A stretch of DNA of 5,599 nucleotides from Bacilli bacterium (GTDB taxonomy: Bacteria; Bacillota_I; Bacilli_A; RF39; UBA660). Numbering within the stretch: position 1 is the first letter of the stretch; every line of letters begins with the position of its first letter. The stretch lies in NCBI GenBank assembly GCA_017461465.1, contig JAFTYN010000091.1, forward strand, positions 1 through 5,599. Reading direction: 5' to 3'. Positions 1-5,599 of the stretch are shown piece by piece. The notes under the pieces are model-generated. The model ran no database searches and had not been told where the DNA came from. It saw only the letters and a program-made list of their open reading frames with translations. A program made the position numbers and the translations under genes.

Positions 1-1533
1 TAATAATTCTTCCATCGTATATGAAGTTTCTTCGAAAGATACTTCTTTCCCAGTTATCATATTATTAAATTGTTCTTTTAAATAGTTTTGATCTAGTAAA
101 CCTAAACTATATAAAGTATAGTCAACTATTAAATTGTCTTTAGATACTTGGATAACTACTTCATTATATTTTTCAGGCCATCTACCTGCTACTACATCAT
201 ACTGACTATGAAGAATTTCTTCATTATCAAACAATTCATAAAATACATCATAACTAGACATATATGAACTATAAGCACTAGACATACCTGATGTATTCAT
301 ACCTACTGCATCAAATACAGTAGTTGGGTTTACTTGAATAACTTCGCTTTCATCTTCTTTATATAAATTCATTTGTACATTATACCCATATGATATAGCT
401 GATACATAATCTTTTATATTTGTTTTATCACTTTCAATATATTCTTTAAATGTTTTTAGATCGTTTATTTTTACTTGTTGTGTTAAAGCTGTAAAAATAT
501 CCCCCATAACATTAATAGAATGTACTTTACCATCGTTATATTCTTTTTCTTCTGTACTACCTACTAAAGATTCAAGCATTGCAGACATATCAACTGATTC
601 TTTTTGAATAGTAAGTGGATAAGAGCTAAGAGTCTCTTCTTCAACTCTATCTATATAAGCCTGAATACCATGAGATAAAGACATGATAAGTGCTATACCT
701 ATGATACCTATTGAACCTGCAAAAGCAGTTAAAATAGTTCTTCCTTTTTTAGTCATTAAGTTATTCAAAGATAAACTTAACGCTGTTAAGAAATTCATAT
801 TTGTTTTTTTACTTTTCTTTTTAGTTCTTTGAGAACTTTCTTTTTTTATTTCTCCATCAAATGGATCATTATCATCTATAATATGTCCATCTAATACTTT
901 TACAATTCTAGTCGAATATTCTTCAGCTAATTCTGAATTATGAGTAACCATAATAACAAGTTTATTATCAGCTATTTCTTTTAATAAATTCATTATTTGT
1001 TTACTTGTTTCTGTATCAAGTGCACCTGTTGGCTCATCTGCAAGTAAAATATCTGGATCATTAATTAAAGCTCTTGCAATAGCAACTCTTTGCATTTGTC
1101 CACCTGAAAGTTGATTAGGTCTTTTGTGAACATGATCTTTTAAACCTACTTTTTCAAGAACTTTGATAGCTCTTTTTCTTCTTTCTTTCTTACCTATTCC
1201 CGATAATGTTAAAGCAAGTTCAACATTAGATAAAATAGATTGATGAGTAATTAAGTTATAGCTTTGGAATACAAAACCTACTCTATGATTACGATATGAA
1301 TCCCATTCTTTATCGTCAAAATCTTCAGTAGACACACCATTAATAATTAAATTACCACTTGTATAATTATCAAGACCACCAATAATATTAAGCATTGTTG
1401 TTTTACCAGAACCAGATGGTCCTAAGATAGAAACAAATTCGTTTTCTCTAAAGCTAACACTTACTTCATCTAAAGCTTTTTGTTCAAAGTCTCCTGTTTT
1501 ATAGACTTTAGTTATTTTTTTTAACTCTAACAT
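1..1533 (-). CDS. MacB-like ABC transporter, ATPase fused to permease (C-terminus cut by window edge)
   Basis: The frame is open for 511 codons from ATG at 1533 to the window edge with no stop, so the C-terminus is missing. Residues 1-225 are a complete ABC ATPase of the LolD/MacB type: Walker A GPSGSGKTT (38-46), Q-loop FVFQSYN (87-93), signature LSGGQMQR (142-149), Walker B ILLADEP (162-168) followed by TGALD, and H-loop VTH (196-198). A lysine-rich linker (230-243) leads to a first membrane helix (about 265-287, rich in G, I, A and L), and then a long soluble segment (288-511) that includes AGRWPEKYNEVVI (449-461), a pattern common in the outer domain of MacB-type permeases. By family topology the last three helices should lie beyond base 1. 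Such transporters work from the inner face on peptides, lipoproteins or envelope stress; the substrate cannot be read here. The gene follows tex by 11 bases and has the best SD in the window. Family call is firm, role open. Confidence 0.93.
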   Translation of the reverse strand, partial: MLELKKITKVYKTGDFEQKALDEVSVSFRENEFVSILGPSGSGKTTMLNIIGGLDNYTSGNLIINGVSTEDFDDKEWDSYRNHRVGFVFQSYNLITHQSILSNVELALTLSGIGKKERRKRAIKVLEKVGLKDHVHKRPNQLSGGQMQRVAIARALINDPDILLADEPTGALDTETSKQIMNLLKEIADNKLVIMVTHNSELAEEYSTRIVKVLDGHIIDDNDPFDGEIKKESSQRTKKKSKKTNMNFLTALSLSLNNLMTKKGRTILTAFAGSIGIIGIALIMSLSHGIQAYIDRVEEETLSSYPLTIQKESVDMSAMLESLVGSTEEKEYNDGKVHSINVMGDIFTALTQQVKINDLKTFKEYIESDKTNIKDYVSAISYGYNVQMNLYKEDESEVIQVNPTTVFDAVGMNTSGMSSAYSSYMSSYDVFYELFDNEEILHSQYDVVAGRWPEKYNEVVIQVSKDNLIVDYTLYSLGLLDQNYLKEQFNNMITGKEVSFEETSYTMEELL

Positions 1534-1538
1534 TTTTT

Positions 1539-1544
1539 CCTCCT
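1539..1544 (-). promoter_or_regulatory. Ribosome binding site of the ABC transporter, abutting the tex stop
   Basis: On the minus strand AGGAGG sits five bases before the ATG at 1533, a perfect Shine-Dalgarno sequence at good spacing. It directly follows the tex TAA (1547-1545), so the junction reads TAAAGGAGG. There is no room for a promoter or terminator between the genes. A ribosome finishing tex would uncover or occupy this site, so translational coupling is plausible (inference). Confidence 0.9.
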
Positions 1545-3716
1545 TTAAACATTATTTTTATTAGGATCCATTAAAGAAAGCGAAACCTTTTCTTTAGGTA
1601 TATTAATATCAATTACGTAACAATCTATAATATCTCCTACACTAAGTACATCAGATGGATGTTTTATATATTTATCTGTCATTTTAGAAATATGTATTAA
1701 ACCATCATTATGAAGCCCTATATCAACAAAAGCACCAAAATCAATTACATTTCTAACCGTTCCTTGAAGTTTCATACCATTTTTCAAATCTTCTATATGA
1801 AGAATATCACTTTTAAGTAGTGGCTGTGGCATTTCATCACGAGGATCTCTATTTGGACTAATTAAAGATTTAATAATATCTTCTAAAGTATATGTATCTG
1901 TTTTTAATTTTTGAGCATATTCTTTAATATCTATTTTTTCTAAGGATTCCTTTAATTTACTAGAACCAATATCATCCAAAGTAAAATTAAGTTCTTTTAA
2001 TAATAACATAGTTACATCATAACTTTCAGGGTGAATACTAGTTTGGTCAAGATTATTAGTTCCTTCCAAAATTCTAAGGAAACCAATAGCTTGTTCAAAT
2101 ACTTTATCACTTAATATTTTATTTTTCTTAAGTTCATCTCTTGTTTTAATTTTACCTATTTTTTCACGATATTCAATAATCTTTTCAATATGTTTTTTAG
2201 TAATACCTGAAACATATTTCAAAAGTGATGGTGATGCAGTATTAATATTTACTCCAACACTATTAACTGCTTTACTAACAACAAAATCTAAGCTTTCTTT
2301 TAAGTTTTTTTCAGATACATCATGTTGATATAAACCTACTCCAATTCCTTCAGGTGGTATTTTAACAAGTTCTGATAATGGATCTTGAAGTCTTCTTCCT
2401 ATACTAACAGCACTTCTTTTTTCTACTGCTAAATCAGGAAACTCCTCTATCGCAACTTTAGAAGCACTATAAATAGACGCTCCTGCTTCAGATACTATTA
2501 CATATTTACAAGAAAGTTTATATTCTTTTATCATTTCAGAACAAAATTTCTCGCTTTCTCTAGAAGCAGTTCCATTCCCTATAGCAATTATATCAACTTT
2601 ATATTTATTTATTAAATTTACTACTTCTTCTTTGCATTTTTTGATAATAGAATCGTTTGAGTTATTCAAAAATGGTTTAATTACTGTTGAATCTAAATAC
2701 TTACCATTTTTATCAACTACCGCAAGTTTACAACCATTTACATAACCTGGATCAAACGCTAAAACTATTTTTTCTTTCATTGGTGGTTGAAGTAATAAAC
2801 TTTCTAAGTTTTTACTAAAATTATCGATTGCAGAAATTTCAGCTTTTTCTGTTAAATCACTTCTTATTTCTCTTTCAATAGATGGTTCTATTAATCTTTT
2901 ATAACTATCTTTAATAGAATCCTTAACTATTTCAGTAACAAAACTTTTATCATCTTTTATTACTTTTTTTTCTAAGAAACTAATAACTTCATTCCTATCA
3001 ATATCAATGTTAACAGTTAAAACTTTTTCATTTTCAGCTCTATTAATTGCTAAAATACGATGTGGTTTAATTTCTCTTACTTTTTCAGCATACTCATAAT
3101 ACATTTCATATACTTTCTTTTCATCTGGATTATCTTTCTTTACTTTGGTAACTATAATACCATTTTTATAAGTATAATTTCTAATCCATTTACGATAAGA
3201 AGCATTATCACTGATGTACTCAGCTATAATATATCCTGCTCCTGTTATTGCTTCCTCTTTAGTTTTAACATTTTCATTAATAAATTTGCTTACTAAAGAA
3301 TCAATATTACCTTTTGTTGGAAAAGACATAATCATTTTAGCAAGTGGTTCTAAACCGTTCTTGATAGCCTCAGTTGCTTTTGTTTTCTTTTTTTCTTTAT
3401 ATGGTCTATATAAATCTTCTACTTCTACAAGTTTAGTAGCATTCATTATTTTTTCTTTTAATTCATCAGTCATTAAACCTTTTTCATCAATTAATCTAAT
3501 AACATCTTCTTTTCTTTTTAATAAATTTACCTGATATTCATAAACTTCATTTATACTTCTTATTTGTTCTTCATCTAAAGCGCCCGTCATTTCTTTACGA
3601 TATCTAGCTATAAAAGGTATAGTATTTCCTTCTTCTAAAAGCTTTAATACAGCTTCTACACTAGATACTTTTATACTTAGATTTGTACTTATTTCTTTTA
3701 TTATATCTGCATTCAT
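1545..3716 (-). CDS. tex: Tex-family RNA-binding transcription accessory protein
   Basis: This is a full-length Tex protein of 723 residues; the family usually runs about 715-780. A helical Tex N-terminal region (2-200) carries NTIPFIARYRKEMTGALDE, a family hallmark. The YqgF/RuvC-like domain shows FDPG (321-324), IGNGTASRE (379-387) and SEAGASIYSAS (409-419). Then come RRLQDPLSELVKI (441-453), GVGLYQHDV (459-467) and a helix-hairpin-helix part starting VGVNINTASPSLL (487-499). A C-terminal S1 RNA-binding domain (646-717, with FGAFVDIG and DGLIHIS) ends almost at the stop. Tex is a cytoplasmic nucleic-acid-binding factor linked to transcription; nuclease activity is not expected despite the RuvC-like fold. 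I chose ATG 3716 over an in-frame ATG at 3734: the nearer one has GGTGAT three bases upstream, while the farther one falls on the predicted transcription start. It has its own promoter and is followed in operon by the ABC transporter. Confidence 0.95.
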   Translation of the reverse strand: MNADIIKEISTNLSIKVSSVEAVLKLLEEGNTIPFIARYRKEMTGALDEEQIRSINEVYEYQVNLLKRKEDVIRLIDEKGLMTDELKEKIMNATKLVEVEDLYRPYKEKKKTKATEAIKNGLEPLAKMIMSFPTKGNIDSLVSKFINENVKTKEEAITGAGYIIAEYISDNASYRKWIRNYTYKNGIIVTKVKKDNPDEKKVYEMYYEYAEKVREIKPHRILAINRAENEKVLTVNIDIDRNEVISFLEKKVIKDDKSFVTEIVKDSIKDSYKRLIEPSIEREIRSDLTEKAEISAIDNFSKNLESLLLQPPMKEKIVLAFDPGYVNGCKLAVVDKNGKYLDSTVIKPFLNNSNDSIIKKCKEEVVNLINKYKVDIIAIGNGTASRESEKFCSEMIKEYKLSCKYVIVSEAGASIYSASKVAIEEFPDLAVEKRSAVSIGRRLQDPLSELVKIPPEGIGVGLYQHDVSEKNLKESLDFVVSKAVNSVGVNINTASPSLLKYVSGITKKHIEKIIEYREKIGKIKTRDELKKNKILSDKVFEQAIGFLRILEGTNNLDQTSIHPESYDVTMLLLKELNFTLDDIGSSKLKESLEKIDIKEYAQKLKTDTYTLEDIIKSLISPNRDPRDEMPQPLLKSDILHIEDLKNGMKLQGTVRNVIDFGAFVDIGLHNDGLIHISKMTDKYIKHPSDVLSVGDIIDCYVIDINIPKEKVSLSLMDPNKNNV

Positions 3717-3720
3717 CTTA

Positions 3721-3726
3721 TCACCA
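3721..3726 (-). promoter_or_regulatory. Ribosome binding site deciding the tex start
   Basis: GGTGAT lies three bases before the ATG at 3716. It pairs with AUCACC, the part of the 16S rRNA tail just before CCUCC, and in that register the spacing is normal (seven bases from GG to ATG). The upstream ATG at 3734 has only AT-rich sequence before it. This site is the main reason to start the protein at MNADIIKEIS. Confidence 0.7.
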
Positions 3727-3734
3727 TCCTGCAT

Positions 3735-3748
3735 ATTATATTATATCA
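3735..3748 (-). promoter_or_regulatory. tex promoter, extended -10 with overlapping second -10
   Basis: Minus strand reads TGATATAATATAAT from 3748 to 3735. TATAAT at 3745-3740 is preceded by TG plus one base, a perfect extended -10. A second TATAAT (3740-3735) overlaps it by one base. The best 17-base-spaced -35 is TTTATT (3768-3763), which is weak. Transcription should begin near 3733, or near 3727 from the second box, giving a leader of roughly 10-17 bases to the ATG at 3716. Confidence 0.72.
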
Positions 3749-3760
3749 CTTTCTATACAT

Positions 3761-3799
3761 AAAATAAAAGGAATAATCTAAAATTATTCCTCTTATTTT
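3761..3799 (-). terminator. Hairpin terminator after the small membrane protein gene
   Basis: The core is an 8-bp stem, GGAATAAT (3790-3783) with ATTATTCC (3777-3770), around a 5-base loop, followed on the minus strand by TTTTATTTT (3769-3761). The inverted repeat continues outward: AAAATAA (3799-3793) can pair with TTATTTT (3767-3761) across one mismatch. The stem is AT-rich, so termination may be partial. The outer arm includes the stop codon of the upstream gene (3795-3793), and the run of Ts overlaps the weak tex -35 region. Confidence 0.65.
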
Positions 3800-4293
3800 G
3801 AACTTTTACATTCTAAATTTATTTCAAGTTCATAGTCTTTTTTACTATATGGTCTTTTTGGATAAACTATTGCTTTAGTATTAAATTTATCACATTTACT
3901 AGATTTTGGTTTCATGAACTTTTCTATTTCTTTTTTATATTTTCCATCTTGAAATACTTCTAAATTTTCCAAGTTAATTTTAATACCTATCGTAGCAAAA
4001 TTAGCTAAAAATTCTTCACGACTTACCCCAGTAGATACACCAACTTGCTCAAAATAGAAATTTTCATAATAATCACTTGCCATATTAGTTAAACTTTTAG
4101 TAAGCATTTTTTCTCTCGATACTACTGCTACACTAAATATAAATACTACTAAAAGTATTAAAGCTACCATTATCCCGAAAATACTTAAAATCATAATAGT
4201 ACGCTTATCTTTAAAAAATTCAGTTATATTTTCTTTAAGAGTAATATAAAATTCTGAATGAACTTTTTCTTTTTTCTTTTTATTCTTTTTCAT
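3793..4293 (-). CDS. Small single-pass membrane protein of unknown function
   Basis: I do not recognise this 166-residue protein. It opens with a very basic cytoplasmic stretch (KKNKKKKEK, 2-10), then a charged segment to about 31, one strong hydrophobic helix (33-58, no charged residue) and a soluble tail of about 108 residues. Positive charges lie before the helix, so the tail should face outward (positive-inside rule). There is no lipobox or clear cleavage site; it looks like a signal anchor. The outer part holds two cysteines (134 and 162) that bracket a short strand-like lysine- and tyrosine-rich segment, perhaps a disulfide. A real gene is supported by its own extended -10, the SD-like AGGTG (4302-4298) four bases before a C and three As leading to ATG, and a terminator at its end. 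It lies 43 bases after the polymerase gene; no functional link to its neighbours is visible. Confidence 0.8.
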   Translation of the reverse strand: MKKNKKKKEKVHSEFYITLKENITEFFKDKRTIMILSIFGIMVALILLVVFIFSVAVVSREKMLTKSLTNMASDYYENFYFEQVGVSTGVSREEFLANFATIGIKINLENLEVFQDGKYKKEIEKFMKPKSSKCDKFNTKAIVYPKRPYSKKDYELEINLECKSSK

Positions 4294-4297
4294 TTTG

Positions 4298-4302
4298 CAC
4301 CT
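4298..4302 (-). promoter_or_regulatory. Ribosome binding site of the small membrane protein gene
   Basis: AGGTG on the minus strand is separated from the ATG at 4293 by CAAA. It pairs with CACCU of the 16S tail, and six bases separate the GG from ATG, which is normal spacing. It is a moderate site but supports this start over any later methionine, since the next one (residue 34) is inside the membrane helix. Confidence 0.6.
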
Positions 4303-4315
4303 ACTTTACAAAACT

Positions 4316-4324
4316 AGTATACCA
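4316..4324 (-). promoter_or_regulatory. Extended -10 promoter before the small membrane protein gene
   Basis: TGGTATACT on the minus strand is an extended -10 (TG plus one base plus TATACT, one mismatch to TATAAT). The only -35-like element, TTGCTA, would need a long 19-base spacer, so recognition would rest on the extended -10. Transcription is predicted near 4309, leaving a leader of about 16 bases. The gene may still also be read through from the polymerase gene, as I see no terminator in the 43-base gap. Confidence 0.55.
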
Positions 4325-4336
4325 TTTTAGTAGTAC

Positions 4337-5548
4337 TTATAGCAATTCTTTTCGTTTAATATCGGTATTTACCAAGCTAGCTTTTTTTACTGCTTGTTTT
4401 CCTAATTTAGCATTTATTTCATCAATTACTTTATCTATTTTTTCTTCCTTGTCCCTTTTATTTAAATCATCAAATAAAGATGTTTGATAAGGTGATTCAT
4501 ATACTAAATCATCAAGTCTAATTCCTATTAACCTAATAGCTTCACCATTGTAAAATTCATCTAAAATCTCTTTAGATATTTTATATATTTCACTTGTTAT
4601 ATCTGTAGCATTTTTAAGTTTTCGTTGCCTACTTTTTCTTTTAAAAAAATTATCTTTTAAAATAACACATATAACATTAGCATACTGATTTTGTTTTCTT
4701 AATCTTTTTCCTACCATCTCTGATAATAAAAATAATTTTTTATATAAAACATCTTTATCAGTTATATCTTTTTCAAGCGTTATTTCATGTCCTATACCTT
4801 TAGGAATATATTCACTAGAATCAACAATACTATAATCTATTCCATTTGCTATTTCTATCATCTTTTTAGCTTGATTTTTAAAATATTTAGCTAATATAAC
4901 TAAATCATAATTTGCTAAATCATTAATAGTTTCAATTCCAAGTGCTTTTAGTTTAGGTACTGTCTGCCTACCTATTCCAAAAAGGTCTCCTATTGGAAGA
5001 AGCCACATTTTTTCTTTTACCTCATATTCATATAAAGTATGAACTTTATCTGGTTTAGAAAAATCACTAGCCATCTTAGCACATAATTTATTATTTGCAA
5101 TTCCTATATTTACTGTAAAACCTAATTCTTTTTTTATTTCTTCTTTTAGCTTGTAGGCAAATTCTACTTCATCTCCATAAAGTTTTTTAACCTTTCCATA
5201 ATCTAAATAACATTCATCAATAGAAGCAACTTCAATATCAGGAGAATATTTTTCTAGTATTTTAAGAAACTTATTATGCATTTCTTGATAAAATTTAAAA
5301 TTAGGTGGATAAACTTTTAAATATTTACACTTTAATCTAGCACTATATAAAGTTTCTGCTGTAACTATTCCAAGCTTTTTAGCTGGTGTACTTTTGGCTA
5401 ATACTATTCCATTTCTTGTTTTTTCATCCCCACCTATTACAGCAAAACTATTTCTTATATCTGTCTTATATCCCTTATTTAATAAATCAATAGCAGTCCA
5501 TGATAAAAAAGCATTATTAACATCTATATGCATTATAATTCTTTCCAT
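4337..5548 (-). CDS. dinB: Y-family translesion DNA polymerase (DinB / Pol IV type)
   Basis: This complete 403-residue protein copies damaged DNA at low fidelity. The palm carries the metal-binding aspartate in HIDVNN (D9) and the SIDE motif ASIDECYLDY (108-117; D111 and E112). F14 lies where Y-family enzymes have the aromatic steric gate against ribonucleotides. The finger region includes GIVLAKSTPAKKLGI (47-61). A helix-hairpin-helix thumb is seen at LFGIGRQTVPKLKALGI (189-205), and the little finger spans about 245-350. QTSLF (355-359) fits the QxxLF peptide that docks on the sliding clamp. The HIDVNNAFLSW start resembles a Firmicutes subgroup rather than E. coli DinB (HVDMDCFF). ATG 5548 is supported by GGGTGAT three bases upstream; M6 is an unlikely start as it lacks such a site. 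A LexA box overlaps the promoter, so the gene should be SOS-induced. No UmuD-like partner is present here. The dinB symbol is by family; orthology to a given paralogue is not certain. Confidence 0.95.
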   Translation of the reverse strand: MERIIMHIDVNNAFLSWTAIDLLNKGYKTDIRNSFAVIGGDEKTRNGIVLAKSTPAKKLGIVTAETLYSARLKCKYLKVYPPNFKFYQEMHNKFLKILEKYSPDIEVASIDECYLDYGKVKKLYGDEVEFAYKLKEEIKKELGFTVNIGIANNKLCAKMASDFSKPDKVHTLYEYEVKEKMWLLPIGDLFGIGRQTVPKLKALGIETINDLANYDLVILAKYFKNQAKKMIEIANGIDYSIVDSSEYIPKGIGHEITLEKDITDKDVLYKKLFLLSEMVGKRLRKQNQYANVICVILKDNFFKRKSRQRKLKNATDITSEIYKISKEILDEFYNGEAIRLIGIRLDDLVYESPYQTSLFDDLNKRDKEEKIDKVIDEINAKLGKQAVKKASLVNTDIKRKELL

Positions 5549-5551
5549 ATC

Positions 5552-5558
5552 ATCACCC
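5552..5558 (-). promoter_or_regulatory. Ribosome binding site of the Y-family polymerase
   Basis: GGGTGAT on the minus strand is followed by GAT and then the ATG at 5548. Its GGTGAT part pairs with AUCACC of the 16S tail, and the layout (GGTGAT, three bases, ATG) is identical to that of tex. It fixes the start at residue M1. Confidence 0.72.
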
Positions 5559-5564
5559 AGTTTA

Positions 5565-5573
5565 ATTATACCA
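5565..5573 (-). promoter_or_regulatory. Polymerase promoter, perfect extended -10
   Basis: TGGTATAAT on the minus strand is a perfect extended -10. The -35 side is poor: TTGTTT (5594-5589) matches only TTG and needs an 18-base spacer. Transcription should start near 5558, giving an unusually short leader of about 10 bases that contains little more than the SD. The run of seven Ts at the window's right edge (5599-5593) could be the tail of a terminator of the preceding gene, but its stem is outside the window. Confidence 0.72.
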
Positions 5574-5587
5574 CAAACATGTGTTCG
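5574..5587 (-). promoter_or_regulatory. LexA operator (SOS box) in the polymerase promoter
   Basis: Minus strand reads CGAACACATGTTTG. This matches 13 of 14 positions of the known Gram-positive LexA (DinR) consensus CGAACRNRYGTTYC, and 9 of 10 of the CGAAC-N4-GTTCG palindrome. It fills the -35/-10 spacer, ending right next to the TG of the extended -10, so bound LexA would block RNA polymerase. The gene it controls, a translesion polymerase, is a classic SOS target. LexA itself is not in the window. Confidence 0.8.
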
Positions 5588-5599
5588 TAAACAAAAAAA

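Noticed and set aside
3060..3296. Open frame on the plus strand rich in F, I and Y
   Set aside because: It lies wholly inside tex on the opposite strand, has no SD, and its composition is what the complement of an AT-rich, lysine-rich gene gives.
3214..3534. Second plus-strand open frame with hydrophobic and Ser-rich stretches
   Set aside because: It is also antisense to the well-conserved N-terminal part of tex, without a ribosome site or recognisable motif; a shadow frame.
4171..4293. Cleavable signal peptide or lipoprotein signal on the small membrane protein
   Set aside because: The hydrophobic helix starts about 32 residues in, is long, and has no cysteine lipobox or small-residue cleavage motif after it; a membrane anchor fits better.
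4294..4336. Possible hairpin (CTAC with GTAG, and the palindrome ACTAGT) in the gap after the polymerase gene
   Set aside because: The arms are only four to six bases with mismatched interiors and there is no T-run after them, so I do not call a terminator.
1..5599. Mycoplasma-type genetic code (TGA read as Trp)
   Set aside because: Tryptophans in conserved contexts that I checked (for example W17 and W182 of the polymerase and W452 of the ABC protein) use TGG, and the full-length genes need no TGA read-through.
1..5599. A new defence, mobile or toxin-antitoxin system
   Set aside because: Three of four genes belong to well-known housekeeping families, and there are no terminal repeats, integrase, transposase or paired small genes. 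The single unknown protein is not enough to propose a system.

Overview
The window is AT-rich bacterial DNA holding four protein genes, all on the minus strand, so the biological order runs from high to low coordinates. The base composition, strong SD-type ribosome binding sites, a Bacillus-type LexA operator and the protein families all point to a low-GC Firmicute (Bacillota), perhaps one of the very AT-rich uncultured gut Bacilli or Clostridia. The genus cannot be fixed from this window. Tryptophan is encoded by TGG wherever I checked, and the three complete genes all stop with TAA, so there is no sign of the mycoplasma code.

In transcription order: (1) a Y-family translesion DNA polymerase (DinB/Pol IV type, 4337-5548), whose promoter at the right edge has an extended -10 and a near-perfect LexA (SOS) operator lying in the -35/-10 spacer; (2) a small single-pass membrane protein of unknown function (3793-4293) with its own extended -10 promoter; (3) a hairpin terminator (3761-3799) that overlaps this gene's stop codon; (4) a Tex-family RNA-binding protein (best start 3716, end 1545) with its own twin extended -10 promoter; (5) 11 bases further on, a MacB-like ABC transporter with ATPase and permease fused in one chain (1533 down to 1, cut by the left edge). 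The last two form a clear operon: the Tex stop codon runs straight into the transporter's AGGAGG.

Functionally this is mostly housekeeping: DNA damage tolerance, a transcription/RNA accessory factor and an export or envelope-stress type ABC transporter. The polymerase is probably damage-inducible through LexA. No gene-free stretch exceeds about 80 bases. I found no RNA gene, mobile element, CRISPR array or new defence system. The parts worth a second look are the SOS box, the repeated compact promoter layout, the overlap of terminator and promoter upstream of tex, and the unidentified membrane protein.
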